Of a stretch of DNA of 64,000 bases, positions 25,152-34,380 are shown one piece after another (position 1 is the stretch's first letter; each line of letters starts with the position of its first letter). Made by a program: the position numbers and the translations under genes. Source of the stretch: Gluconobacter sp. P1C6_b (GTDB lineage: Bacteria > Pseudomonadota > Alphaproteobacteria > Acetobacterales > Acetobacteraceae). The DNA lies in assembly GCF_018811945.1 (NCBI RefSeq), contig NZ_JACRVU010000001.1:318706-382705 (forward strand), in the 5' to 3' direction. The notes below the pieces were generated by a model. It was given only the letters and a program-made list of their open reading frames with translations, made no database searches and was not told where the DNA came from.

Positions 25152-26552
25152 ATGCGCTCAATCACAATGTCGCTTATCGGAACAACATTGCTTCTTTCGA
25201 CCGCGGCTCAGGCGCAGACCCTGACGCAGGCTCTCGCGCTGGCATATCGCAACAACCCGACCCTGCTGGGCGAGCAGGCCAATCAGCGTGCGGTGACGGA
25301 GAATTCGTCGCAGTCGCGAGCCGGCTGGCGTCCGACCGTTACGGTTAACATGGATGCCAATTATCAGCAGGGACCCTATACGAACGCTTTCGCATTGGGC
25401 ACATACACGTCGAACTATGCCGAAGGCTATGTCACGGCCAAACAGACGCTTTATTCTTTTGGCCACGTGGCCAATCAGGTCCGGGCCGCGGACGCGCGCT
25501 CACGGGCAGAAGGCCATGCTCTAAGGCTGACGGAATCACAGGTCTTTACCAATGCAATCACTGCTTACATGGACGTCCTGCGGGACCGGAACGTTCTGGA
25601 GGTGCGTCGTGCTGACCTGGATATGCTAGCGCGGCAGGTGGAGCTGACCACATCGCGCTACACCCTTGGCGGTCAGCCAAGCGAGCAGGTCACACGGACC
25701 GATGTCGAGCAGGCGGAGACACGCCGTCGCTCGGCAGAAGTGGCACTGACACAGGCTCAGGCGACGCTCGCTGCCTCGGAAGCATTGTTTCGAGCAGTGA
25801 TCGGTGTCGAACCACAAAACCTGACCATGCCCGATGGTCTTCCGGGCATTCCTTCAAACGTCCAGCAAGCGGTGCAAACAGCAATCGCTGCCAATCCCCA
25901 GCTTGCCCAGATGCGCGAAACCAGGGATGCCACGATCGCCGATATTGACACCGCACGTTCGCAATGGGGACCACAGATTCAGGTCCAGGGCACATTTGGT
26001 ACGATCGGCCCGGGCTCGCCGTTTCGTGGGCGGGAATATAGTGAGCAGGTTGCAGGAACTGTCTCGCTGGTACAGCCGATCTACAATGGCGACCTTTACA
26101 ATTCCCAGATCCGCCAGGCACGTGCAAAGGACGAGCAGGCACGACAGAACGTTGAACTCGCCAAGCGTACTGCTCTTCAAACTGTAGTGACGAATTGGCA
26201 GGCCGTGGAGAACGGCCTGGAAGCGATCAAAGCCGGTATGGCCGAAGTTCAATCGGGTGAGACGACGCTGAAAGGCTATCAGCTGGAATACGGATACGGT
26301 CTGCGCAGCACGACGGATGTGCTTTATGCCGACCAGAATTTACGTACGGCGCAGGTGGAGCTTGCGAGCAGTCGGCACGATACGATTGTGGCTGAAGCGA
26401 TGCTGTTGGCTGCGATGGGACGCTTGCAGGCGTCTGACCTGCTGCCGAATGAACGGCAATATGACGCCAGCGCCAAGTTTCAGCGTGCCCGCACGCGCGG
26501 CTGGGAACCTCTGCAAGCACCCATTTCCGCGATCGATAAGGCTGGTTGGTAA
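25152..26552 (+). CDS. TolC-family outer-membrane efflux channel
   Basis: A 466-residue outer-membrane factor. The signal peptide (SLIGTTLLLSTAAQAQ) leads into TLTQALALAYRNNPTLLGEQANQ, the usual TolC opening. Two duplicated OEP halves follow, with long alpha-helical segments and EYSEQVAGTVSLVQPIYNGD at the second half. It starts five bases after the permease stop, so it belongs to the efflux operon. The IS remnant begins 32 bases after its stop. Confidence 0.92.
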   Translation: MRSITMSLIGTTLLLSTAAQAQTLTQALALAYRNNPTLLGEQANQRAVTENSSQSRAGWRPTVTVNMDANYQQGPYTNAFALGTYTSNYAEGYVTAKQTLYSFGHVANQVRAADARSRAEGHALRLTESQVFTNAITAYMDVLRDRNVLEVRRADLDMLARQVELTTSRYTLGGQPSEQVTRTDVEQAETRRRSAEVALTQAQATLAASEALFRAVIGVEPQNLTMPDGLPGIPSNVQQAVQTAIAANPQLAQMRETRDATIADIDTARSQWGPQIQVQGTFGTIGPGSPFRGREYSEQVAGTVSLVQPIYNGDLYNSQIRQARAKDEQARQNVELAKRTALQTVVTNWQAVENGLEAIKAGMAEVQSGETTLKGYQLEYGYGLRSTTDVLYADQNLRTAQVELASSRHDTIVAEAMLLAAMGRLQASDLLPNERQYDASAKFQRARTRGWEPLQAPISAIDKAGW

Positions 26553-26593
26553 AAAGAATGGTGCATTTCTATTGCATAGTTTAGGGTCTGTTA

Positions 26594-26790
26594 GGTCTTG
26601 ATATGGTCTGCTGTAGCAGCGATGAGGATGACGGAAAGAAAAGACGCGGCTGTCTTTTCGTATCGTGTGGCGACAGCCCGCCACTCCTTGAGCCTTGCCC
26701 ACAGGTTTTCGACCAGATGCCGATGTCTGTAAGCCCATCTGGGACAGGCGACTTCTGGATCATTCTTTCTTGGCGAGATGACAGGACGAG
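26594..26790 (-). pseudogene. Transposase C-terminal fragment (IS5 type), minus copy
   Basis: Read on the minus strand, the segment gives a line like PRWAYRHRHLVENLWARLKE followed by WRAVATRYEKTAASFLS and an Ala-rich end, the conserved tail of IS5-family transposases with the catalytic Glu region. There is no start or N-terminal half. It mirrors the plus-strand copy to its right. The inner boundary is approximate. Confidence 0.65.
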
Positions 26791-27113
26791 ATCCCCGGTT
26801 CCAGAGATATTCATGGAATTTATGCGGGGCATTGCCACCGGCTCCGCGCTACGTCGTCTGCGATCGGGGCTATGCCTCGAACCGGTTTCGGGAAGCCCTA
26901 TGGGACAGGGGCTTACGCCCGGTCATCCCGACAAAACGCAACGAACCACAGGTCGCCTACCCCAAATGGACCTATCGGCACCGACATCTCGTCGAAAACC
27001 TGTGGGCACGTCTCAAGGAGTGGAGGGCGGTCGCCACACGATACGAAAAAACCGCCACATCCTTCATGGCCGTTATCTGCATCGCCGCAACCGCAGATCA
27101 TCTCAAGACCTAA
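26790..27113 (+). pseudogene. Transposase C-terminal fragment (IS5 type), plus copy
   Basis: Contains LPPAPRYVVCDRGYASNRFR, the second catalytic Asp region of IS5-family DDE transposases, then RPVIPTKRNEP and the tail TYRHRHLVENLWARLKEWRA, ending DHLKT. The N-terminal half with the first Asp is missing. It has no proper start and is not expected to be active. Confidence 0.7.
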
Positions 27114-27306
27114 CAGGCCCTAGGCTTCAGTTTCTTGCAGATTAAATAAATGACGAATCAGCATGCACTACAAAAGCGACCCCAGATTTTGTCACTGTGT
27201 GTTTTCCAACGTCCCTCTGAAACCCATTATCAAACATGGGTTTGAACGTGGGCGAAAAAGCCAATCCTGATAAAAATGGCTTTTCCTGCGGGAAATTTGG
27301 AGTTGT

Positions 27307-27382
27307 TGGTGAACCGGCTGGGACTCGAACCCAGGACCATTCGATTAAAAGTCGAATGCTCTACCAACTGAGCTACCGGTTC
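27307..27382 (-). tRNA. tRNA-Lys (anticodon TTT)
   Basis: The minus strand folds as a standard 76-nt tRNA with CCA encoded. The acceptor stem GAACCGG pairs with CCGGTTC and is followed by discriminator A and CCA. The D arm is GCTCAGTTGGTAGAGC, the anticodon loop CTTTTAA carries TTT, and the T arm is CTGGGTTCGAGTCCCAG. It sits 187 bases from the IS remnant, at the right border of the accessory region, but I see no attachment-site duplicate of its 3' end in the window. Confidence 0.96.
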
Positions 27383-27576
27383 ATCCGCACGCTGGCTACC
27401 TCACAACCCATGAGGGCGTCAACCTCGCCATCCGGAAAAACAGGCTTTCGTCCTCATCCGCATGACAACACGTCACATCGCTCCATGGTCTCCAGCGCCG
27501 AAAGAGGCTATGGGCGCGACGTCCTGCATTTCCTGACAGCAGCCATCCTTTTTTCAGTCCCGAAAGGAAGAAACAG

Positions 27577-27999
27577 ATGCCCATCGAGATTCTTCCCGGC
27601 TTCCTGCTTGAAGAGGACGAGCTGAAAGTCACCTATATCCTGGCATCCGGTCCGGGAGGACAGAACGTCAACAAGGTGGCCACGGCCGCGCAGCTCCGCT
27701 TCGATGCCGCGCGCTCTCCGGCCCTGTCAGACCGCGTCCGGACACGCCTGATCGAACTCGCAGGCAGCCGCGCGACCCAGAATGGCGAAATCGTCATCAC
27801 CGGTCGCCGCTTTCGCACACAGCAGAGAAACCGTGAGGACGTCATCGAACGTCTGGCGGAGCTGATTCGCAAGGCGGCCCATCGCCCCACTTTCCGCGTA
27901 GCCACCCGCCCCGGGAAAGCGGCCCGGCAGCGTCGCCTTGACGGAAAATCACACCGGGCCGGCATCAAACGCAACCGCAAGGTCCGTCTGGACGAATGA
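27577..27999 (+). CDS. arfB: Ribosome-rescue peptidyl-tRNA hydrolase ArfB
   Basis: A 140-residue stop-codon-independent release factor (YaeJ/ArfB) that frees ribosomes stalled at the end of broken mRNAs. The catalytic GGQ is at residues 27-29 (SGPGGQNVNKVATAAQLRF). The C-terminal basic tail (KAARQRRLDGKSHRAGIKRNRK) is the part that enters the empty mRNA channel in the family. AAAGGAAG lies before the ATG. Length and domain order match ArfB rather than RF1/RF2. Confidence 0.93.
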   Translation: MPIEILPGFLLEEDELKVTYILASGPGGQNVNKVATAAQLRFDAARSPALSDRVRTRLIELAGSRATQNGEIVITGRRFRTQQRNREDVIERLAELIRKAAHRPTFRVATRPGKAARQRRLDGKSHRAGIKRNRKVRLDE

Positions 28000-28279
28000 C
28001 AAATCTCGGTACGCTGCAATAACAAGTATTTCCTTCCAAGCACCCTGTCAGCCCCCCCGGACATCCTGATCAGCGATATGTTTCTCAAAGCGTATCCGCT
28101 GCGGAATTTCATTTCTAATTTATCGACCGAAAATACATCTTGTTGCCATTCTGCAACAGGAAAGAACTCTGTCACAAGAATCATATTTGCTACTTTCGTG
28201 TAACGAAATTTTATTATTACTATATCGAAATCCCCTCTGAACCCAAGAGTGGCGGATCATGGAGGTATAGATAGTAGTA

Positions 28280-30922
28280 ATGAAATCCCGGCATCGCATC
28301 TCCCTGCTCGTGACAACGGCAGTTTCCGTCATGCCCTGCATGTCTGCCCTGGCAGCAACCACCACGGCGCATCCCGCCACACGTCATCACAGCGCTAAGC
28401 CCAGCAGCGCCGCTCACAGTGCTGCCCATCCTGCGGCTGCGACGGCCACACCCGCCGTTGCTGCGCCACGCAAGAAGAAGACCGACGTCAATTTCACGGG
28501 CGAAGCCGAGACCATCAACGTCACCACCGGTACGCATGCGACCAACCGCAAGGCCCGTGAAAGCTCGTCCCCCGTCAGCGTGATCTCAGCCGCAACACTG
28601 CGCCATTCCGGTATGATGAACGTCGCGGATGCCCTGACCCGGACCTACGCTTCCATCAACGTACAGGCCATGGGCGCGGATTCCGCAGCCCTGACATCCT
28701 CCATCCAGATGCGCGGGCTCGGCCCGAACGAAGTTCTGGTCCTGGTGGATGGCAAGCGCCGCCATAACACTGCCAACATCACCGCCGATGCTGGCCCGCA
28801 GTTCGGTTCCACAGGCGCCGATCTGAACACGATCCCCGCAAGCGCCATCGACCATATCGAAGTGCTCGAAGACGGTGCCGCCGCGATGTACGGCTCCGAC
28901 GCCATTGCCGGGGTGGTAAACATCATCACCAAGAAGCAGGCCCATGGCATGCACACCTCGGTGCAGACCGGCGCGAACGCCTATAACGGCGACGGCTGGC
29001 AGTATAAGGTCGATGCCGATGGTGGCGTGAAATGGGGCAATGACGGCTATCTGCATCTCAGCGGCGAAGTTTACCACACCGATCACATGGTCGTCGGCGC
29101 GCGCGACCACCGCCTGATCGGAAGCTGGCCCAACAACGCCACCACGACCGGATATTATAACGGTGTCGTTCCAAACGCGATGAACGTGCCCGCTGATTCC
29201 AACAAGATCATGAGCACGCCCGAAGAAACGCGTGAAAGCCTCGCCATCGATTTCGGCAAAACCATCACCGAAGGCGTGAACTTCTACGGGCTCATCACCT
29301 ACATGCACCGCCACGGCGAGGCCTACGAGAACTACCGGACGCCCAATATCGCCCCCACAATGTATCCGGCCGGCTTCTCCCCGCTCGAAACGTCGGAAGA
29401 GAACGACTACGCTGCCACGCTGGGCCTCAAGGGCGACAATTTCTTCGGGTTCGACTGGGATCTGAGCACCACTTACGGTGCTGACGGCAACAAGATCGGC
29501 AACAAGAACACCGCCAATACGGGCATGCTCGCCAGCACCTGCTCGACCGATCCGACCTCATCCTATTACTCGACCGATGGCTGTGGCTGGTCGCCCAGCA
29601 CGACGCGTGCCGAGACCTATCGCATGGCGCAGTGGACCAACAATCTGGACTTCCGCCGCCAGTTCAACATTGCCCATACTGTCCCCATGACACTGGCTTT
29701 CGGTGGCGAGCATCGCCTCGAAACCTACCAGATCAAGGCTGGTACTCCGCCGTCCTATGAACTGGGCGGGACGCAGGGCTATGCCGGTCTCGGCCCCAAC
29801 AGTGCCGGCAACTGGAGCCGTGACATCTGGGCGGCCTATGTCGATGGCGACTTCCACCCACTCAAGCACTGGGATCTCGATTTCGCGGGGCGCTTCGAGC
29901 ACTATACCGATGTCGGCAACACGGAAAACGGCAAGGTCTCGACCCGTTATGACGTGACCAGCAAGATTGCACTGCGCGGCACGATCAGCACCGGATTCCG
30001 TGCCCCAACCCTGGCCGAACAGCACTACAGCGCCATGAACGTGGACCCGACCGGGGCCTCCGGTCTGCTGCCCGTCAGCTCAACGGCTGCCCGCGTCCTG
30101 GGGGCGAGTGCCCTGAAGCCGGAGCGCTCCGTCAGTGCCAGCGGTGGTATCGTCGTGGAGCCGGTGAGGAACTTCCATGTCGAAGCGGATGTCTATCAGA
30201 TCAATCTGCGTGACCGCATCGTGGGGGGTGGCACCGTCAAGGGCGAGGCCGCAATCGAGGCCATCGAGGCCATGGGATACTCCCTGCCGCTCAACAGCAT
30301 CACGCCTGACAACGTCTCTGCATACTACATGACCAACGGCGCCAGCACCCGCACGCAGGGTCTGGATATCAAGGCGGACTACATGATCCGCTTCCACAAT
30401 GCCGGTAACCTGAACCTCAGCATGGCGCTGGACCTGAACCGGACGCGTCTGCACCACAATGGCACCGACACCAACGGCAATCCGCTGCTGAATGCGCAGA
30501 ATATCGCCTACATCACGACCGCCTATCCACGCAGCAAGATCATCCTGAACGCGCTGTATACGGTCGGAAAATGGGACTTCAACGTCCGCCAGACACGGTA
30601 TGGCGAAACCACGTCCATGCTGACCTATTATGACTGGACGGATAAGACGCTCCCCTGCCCGAGCGGCGGAAGCCTGGCCTATTCCAACAGCTGCTTCTCG
30701 CAGTTCAAGAACACGCCGCGCTGGCTGACGGATATCGAAGTCGGCTACCGCTTCAACAGCAACTGGCATCTGGCCATCGGCGCGAACAACATCTTCAACG
30801 TCCGCCCCCGTCGCGTCCCGCAGGTCAACAACTCCCGCGGCGCCCAGATCTACGACCAGTTCTCGCTGCAGGTCCCCATCACCGGCGGTTATTACTACGG
30901 ACGGATCAACGCCAACTTCTGA
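28280..30922 (+). CDS. TonB-dependent outer-membrane receptor
   Basis: An 880-residue receptor with a signal peptide (SLLVTTAVSVMPCMSALA), a His/Ala-rich linker, a TonB-box-like ETINVTT, and a plug with SIQMRGLGPNEVLVLVDGKR and SAIDHIEVLEDGAAAMYG, then DAIAGVVNIITKK. The barrel follows, including GPNSAGNWSRDIW, and ends YYYGRINANF with the C-terminal Phe. The same landmarks occur in the receptor at 7520, so the two are paralogues. An AT-rich 280-base leader precedes it with no regulator nearby; a strong terminator follows. The ligand is unknown. Confidence 0.9.
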   Translation: MKSRHRISLLVTTAVSVMPCMSALAATTTAHPATRHHSAKPSSAAHSAAHPAAATATPAVAAPRKKKTDVNFTGEAETINVTTGTHATNRKARESSSPVSVISAATLRHSGMMNVADALTRTYASINVQAMGADSAALTSSIQMRGLGPNEVLVLVDGKRRHNTANITADAGPQFGSTGADLNTIPASAIDHIEVLEDGAAAMYGSDAIAGVVNIITKKQAHGMHTSVQTGANAYNGDGWQYKVDADGGVKWGNDGYLHLSGEVYHTDHMVVGARDHRLIGSWPNNATTTGYYNGVVPNAMNVPADSNKIMSTPEETRESLAIDFGKTITEGVNFYGLITYMHRHGEAYENYRTPNIAPTMYPAGFSPLETSEENDYAATLGLKGDNFFGFDWDLSTTYGADGNKIGNKNTANTGMLASTCSTDPTSSYYSTDGCGWSPSTTRAETYRMAQWTNNLDFRRQFNIAHTVPMTLAFGGEHRLETYQIKAGTPPSYELGGTQGYAGLGPNSAGNWSRDIWAAYVDGDFHPLKHWDLDFAGRFEHYTDVGNTENGKVSTRYDVTSKIALRGTISTGFRAPTLAEQHYSAMNVDPTGASGLLPVSSTAARVLGASALKPERSVSASGGIVVEPVRNFHVEADVYQINLRDRIVGGGTVKGEAAIEAIEAMGYSLPLNSITPDNVSAYYMTNGASTRTQGLDIKADYMIRFHNAGNLNLSMALDLNRTRLHHNGTDTNGNPLLNAQNIAYITTAYPRSKIILNALYTVGKWDFNVRQTRYGETTSMLTYYDWTDKTLPCPSGGSLAYSNSCFSQFKNTPRWLTDIEVGYRFNSNWHLAIGANNIFNVRPRRVPQVNNSRGAQIYDQFSLQVPITGGYYYGRINANF

Positions 30923-30945
30923 GCCCGCTCCCAGACTACCCTACA

Positions 30946-30978
30946 GAAAAAGGCGTCCCATACAGGGGCGCCTTTTTT
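30946..30978 (+). terminator. Rho-independent terminator after the TonB receptor
   Basis: Stem AGGCGTCCC (30951-30959) pairs with GGGGCGCCT (30965-30973) around the loop ATACA, followed by six Ts. It lies 28 bases after the receptor stop. Confidence 0.88.
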
Positions 30979-31018
30979 CGTTGGGGTCGTGCCCTGCACC
31001 CACACGGGGAAAATGGAC

Positions 31019-31053
31019 AAAAAAGCCCCATCCCCGAAGGGACGAGGCTTTTT
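31019..31053 (-). terminator. Rho-independent terminator of the Hint-protein gene
   Basis: On the minus strand AAGCCTCGTCCC pairs, with wobbles, with GGGATGGGGCTT around TTCG, followed by a T-run. The mirrored A-run makes it potentially bidirectional. It stands 21 bases after the Hint-protein stop. Confidence 0.82.
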
Positions 31054-31073
31054 CCGTTTCAGTTCGTCTGGTC

Positions 31074-34000
31074 TCAGGCGGTGTGTGCCGTTTCGGCTTC
31101 ACCTTCAGAAGCCAGCACGTACGGACCTGCTTCCAGGACCTGAATGGCCAGCATGCCGAGGCTGTTCGGCTGGCGAGCCGTCAGGGACAGCAGAGCGTTG
31201 CCATTGGTCCAGCGGGCAGCCGCATCGTCCTGAACGTCCCAGCCCGCCAGGCCGGCATCGGTCAGATGCTGATCGATACGGATCGTGTTGCCTGAGTCGA
31301 ACAGCGTGACTTCACCAACCAGAACGCCGAGCTGACGGCGGTCATCCACGAACGGTCCAACCGTCTCGCTCGGACGGAAGGTCCGGGACACGAGGTGCAC
31401 TTCCGTCACATCGGACGGGATCATGAACATCGCGCGGCCATTGGCCGTCCGGACCTGATGGATGGTCTGGCCGGTGCTGGTGACGAGGTGCAGACCGGCA
31501 TCTTCGGTCAGGGCCGGAGCCTGGATGGTGCTCTCGAGACCGGCTTCGATGGCGCGGGCCTCGATCTGACGGAAGATCGGCTCGACCACGTCGCGGCTGA
31601 CAACCAGCGGGGCTGCCGCATCATCGTTCCAGTTGCGTGTACGACCACCGAACGAAACGACGGTGCCATTCTGGCGGAAGGAATGGCGGTTGCCGGTGTC
31701 GAGATAGCTTTCCGTCAGCATGCCGTCTGCCATGATGACGGAATGCTCGGCCGTTTCCACATGGAAGTAATCGTAGGACGGCAGGGAGCGATCATAGATC
31801 ACGGAACGACCGTTCACGAGCATACGGGCCGGAACGAAACCACCATTCAGGAACAGACAGTGTTCCGGGGTGACCAGCATGTCCTTGTAAGGCACACCCT
31901 CGGCAAACGCGTCCTTCAGAATGCGAACCGGATAACCGGCTTCGGCATCGCTCAGTCCAGCCTTGGCAAGCATGTGCGCACGGCCGGCCCAGGTCACGGT
32001 CCGCTCCACGGCTTCGCCGTTCACGAAGGCCAGAACCGTGCTGCCCAGGCGCAGGCTCTCGACAGCGACATCACCTTCCGGCGTGCGGATCATGCTGCCT
32101 GCGAGGAAGCAGGTCGTGACGCCGGCATCTTCGACAATCCAGCCATTGGTGCCGTCCTGAACGATGGATGCCGTGGCAGCCGGCGTGAAGCCGTCAGCCG
32201 TATGGATATCGCCATAGGTCAGCTCACGACCGTCAGCCAGCGTGATCGTCAGGGTGTAGGAGCCATCGGCATTCGGGGTGTAGGTGGCTGCCGTCGGAGC
32301 GGAAGACACGCCGGAGATCCCGAAATGTGTGTTGGCGGAAACGCCGTTGATCGCAAAATTCTGGGTGTTGGCCGAGTTATTGTGCAGGTAACCGTTGGCT
32401 TCAACATACACCGTGTTCACCGTCGAAGGATCAACGTTGACGGTGCTGAGGCTTTCGCTTGGCGCCAGATACAGGCTGCTGCCCTTCTCGAGATTGACCG
32501 TCCCTCCATTGATGGAGATCGGGTTCGTGGCAGTTCCCAGCGTGGCGTTGATCAGGTTGATCGTGCCACCGTTGTTCACGCTGTTGCCATCAAACACGAC
32601 ATTGTTGTCATTGTTCATGATCGTGATCGTGCCATCGTCACGATTCATGGTGACGCCGCCGAGTTCAACCTTCGACGGGGTATTGATCAGGATCGTGCCG
32701 TCATTCTCGAAACCGGCTGTTGCGAAGACATAACCGCTATAATTGCTGCCACCCTGTGCCGTGATTTCCAGCGTACTGTTCTGCCAGACGCTGAGGCTGC
32801 GGATCTGGTTGTAGGACGGTGCATTGGCGACAACGGTGGTCGGCGTGGTGTTGCCGTAATAGCCGACATTGACGTCAGCGTTCTGCTCGCTCTGCGGAAT
32901 GGCGTCGCCGTTGAAAGAAGTACCTGTCGTGTCAACGGGCTGGTTCTGGCTGTTATACAGCGTCCAGTTCTTCGGATCGTACCAGTCACCGCCAGTGGCG
33001 GGACCGGTCCAGCGCCATGCGGCATCGTGATTGTGATAGCTGACGGCGTTGATGCTGTACTGGGAAGTATCACCTCCGGCGCTGGCTGCGGCAGCGGCCG
33101 TCGAAGCCATCTGCTGGTGCAGGTCGCTGGTAGCATAAGAGGCCGAAGCCGTTGCCGTACCGGTATCTTCGATCAACCAGCCATTCGATCCATCCTGAAC
33201 GATCGTGGCCTGGGCAGCAGGCGTAAAGCCATCTGCGACATGAACCGTCGGATAGGTGATGGAATGACCGTCATCGAGCTTGATCGTCAGGGTGTAGGAC
33301 CCGTCGGAGTTCTCGGTGTAGGTGGCGGCGGTCGGCTTGGAAGTGCCGCTCAGGATGCCGAAATGGGTGTTTTCGGACACACCATTGATGACAGTGCTCT
33401 GTACGGAACCGCTGTTGTTGGAGTTGCGGTCGTTGACATAGATGGTGTTGACGCTTGCCGGATCGACATTGAGCGTAGAGCCTTCACCATAAAGGTCCGC
33501 AACGAGCGTGCTGCTCTGCTGAAGGTTGATCGTACCACCGGAGACCGTAACGGGAGAGGCGACGCTGCCGAGGGTCGAGTTGACCAGGTTCAGCGTACCG
33601 TTGTTCAGGTGCGCATCATCGAGCGTCACGTTCCCGTCGTTGTTCATGATCGTCAGGATGCCGTCACCCGCCGTCACGCCACCGAGTTCGACTTTCGACG
33701 GAGTATCGATGATGACCGTGCCATAGTTTTCCAGACCGGCCGTTGCGAAAACGTTTCCGTTTCCACCCTGTGCGGTGATCTTCAGGGTGCTGTTCTGCCA
33801 GACGCTGAGGCTGCGGATCTGATTGTAGAGTATGGCGTTCGAGACAACCACGCTCGGGGTGGCGCTGCCGTAGGAACCGACATTGACATCAGCGTTCTGC
33901 TCACTCTGGGGGATGGCATAGCCGCTGAAGGAATCGCCCGTCGTGTCCACCGGATTACCGGAATTGCTCAGGACCCAGTTGTTCGGATCGGACCAGTCAC

Positions 34001-34106
34001 CACCCGTAGCCGGGCCAACCCAGCGCCAGGCATAATCATGCTGGTGAAAGCTGGTTTCGCTGCTGTTGTAGGTGACGTCGTCGGTTCCGGTGGTCGTATC
34101 GGCCAT
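31074..34106 (-). CDS. Hint-domain surface protein with two large tandem repeats
   Basis: A 1010-residue protein. Two copies of a roughly 300-residue beta-rich unit (residues about 22-316 and 360-663) each start HD-AWRW-GPATGGDW and end NGW-EDTG/EDAG. Immediately after copy two comes a Hint_2 (hedgehog/intein-type) domain starting at Cys666 (CFLAGSMIRTPEGD), with LVTPEHCLFLNGGFVPARML, the HVETAEHSVIMADG line and ESYLDTGNR. About 195 residues follow. Hint domains of this class can self-cleave; that activity here is inferred. There is no signal peptide at the chosen ATG 34106 (GGAAG 8 bases upstream), so export would need another route. The frame extends to 34355, but that part looks non-coding. 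Confidence 0.85.
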   Translation of the reverse strand: MADTTTGTDDVTYNSSETSFHQHDYAWRWVGPATGGDWSDPNNWVLSNSGNPVDTTGDSFSGYAIPQSEQNADVNVGSYGSATPSVVVSNAILYNQIRSLSVWQNSTLKITAQGGNGNVFATAGLENYGTVIIDTPSKVELGGVTAGDGILTIMNNDGNVTLDDAHLNNGTLNLVNSTLGSVASPVTVSGGTINLQQSSTLVADLYGEGSTLNVDPASVNTIYVNDRNSNNSGSVQSTVINGVSENTHFGILSGTSKPTAATYTENSDGSYTLTIKLDDGHSITYPTVHVADGFTPAAQATIVQDGSNGWLIEDTGTATASASYATSDLHQQMASTAAAAASAGGDTSQYSINAVSYHNHDAAWRWTGPATGGDWYDPKNWTLYNSQNQPVDTTGTSFNGDAIPQSEQNADVNVGYYGNTTPTTVVANAPSYNQIRSLSVWQNSTLEITAQGGSNYSGYVFATAGFENDGTILINTPSKVELGGVTMNRDDGTITIMNNDNNVVFDGNSVNNGGTINLINATLGTATNPISINGGTVNLEKGSSLYLAPSESLSTVNVDPSTVNTVYVEANGYLHNNSANTQNFAINGVSANTHFGISGVSSAPTAATYTPNADGSYTLTITLADGRELTYGDIHTADGFTPAATASIVQDGTNGWIVEDAGVTTCFLAGSMIRTPEGDVAVESLRLGSTVLAFVNGEAVERTVTWAGRAHMLAKAGLSDAEAGYPVRILKDAFAEGVPYKDMLVTPEHCLFLNGGFVPARMLVNGRSVIYDRSLPSYDYFHVETAEHSVIMADGMLTESYLDTGNRHSFRQNGTVVSFGGRTRNWNDDAAAPLVVSRDVVEPIFRQIEARAIEAGLESTIQAPALTEDAGLHLVTSTGQTIHQVRTANGRAMFMIPSDVTEVHLVSRTFRPSETVGPFVDDRRQLGVLVGEVTLFDSGNTIRIDQHLTDAGLAGWDVQDDAAARWTNGNALLSLTARQPNSLGMLAIQVLEAGPYVLASEGEAETAHTA
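32119..34041 (-). repeat. In-gene tandem duplication of about 0.9 kb
   Basis: Copy 1 spans about 33159-34041 and copy 2 about 32119-33030, separated by an Ala/Ser-rich linker. Blocks such as PQSEQNADVNVG, NQIRSLSVWQNSTL and TPSKVELGGV are identical in both, and others have diverged, so the duplication is not recent. Boundaries are by eye. Confidence 0.8.
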
Positions 34107-34380
34107 GATGAGATCTTCCAAAAAGATTTCCGGCAGAGACTCGCCGGAGCGTGTTTGTGAATTGCTAACGGCTTCAAATAAGTTGCGCAAGTTAATAATA
34201 TACAAACCAAGACCCATATCCTGTGCAAATTCGTGAATCTTTCGTGCGCGTGACATTTCCTGCCGCATGAGGGAACAGGAACCCTCCACGACGGAGACGC
34301 TTCCTGCAGGAGCCGGGTGTGGCGTGTCGGCGACGCATGCGGTATGATCAGGCAACTGAATTCTAGCGTGGTGACCTGTC

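Larger units (their letters stand above)
26585..27120. mobile_element. Palindromic remnant of two IS5-type elements, tail-out
   Basis: The ends are inverted repeats GGGTCTGTTAGGTCTTGA (26585-26602) and TCAAGACCTAACAGGCCC (27103-27120), one mismatch, flanked on both sides by TA. Inside, the C-terminal end of an IS5-family transposase occurs twice in opposite orientation, roughly 190 bp each, about 80 percent alike by eye. The minus copy occupies about 26594-26790 and the plus copy continues from there to 27113. Since both outer ends are the same IS end, this is a recombination product or a non-autonomous derivative, not an intact element. Confidence 0.75.

Noticed and set aside
27307..27382. 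tRNA-Lys as the integration site of a genomic island
   Set aside because: No direct repeat of the tRNA 3' end and no integrase gene found in the window.
31395..34160. 921-codon open frame on the plus strand
   Set aside because: Shadow of the Hint-protein gene, whose domains are clearly on the minus strand.
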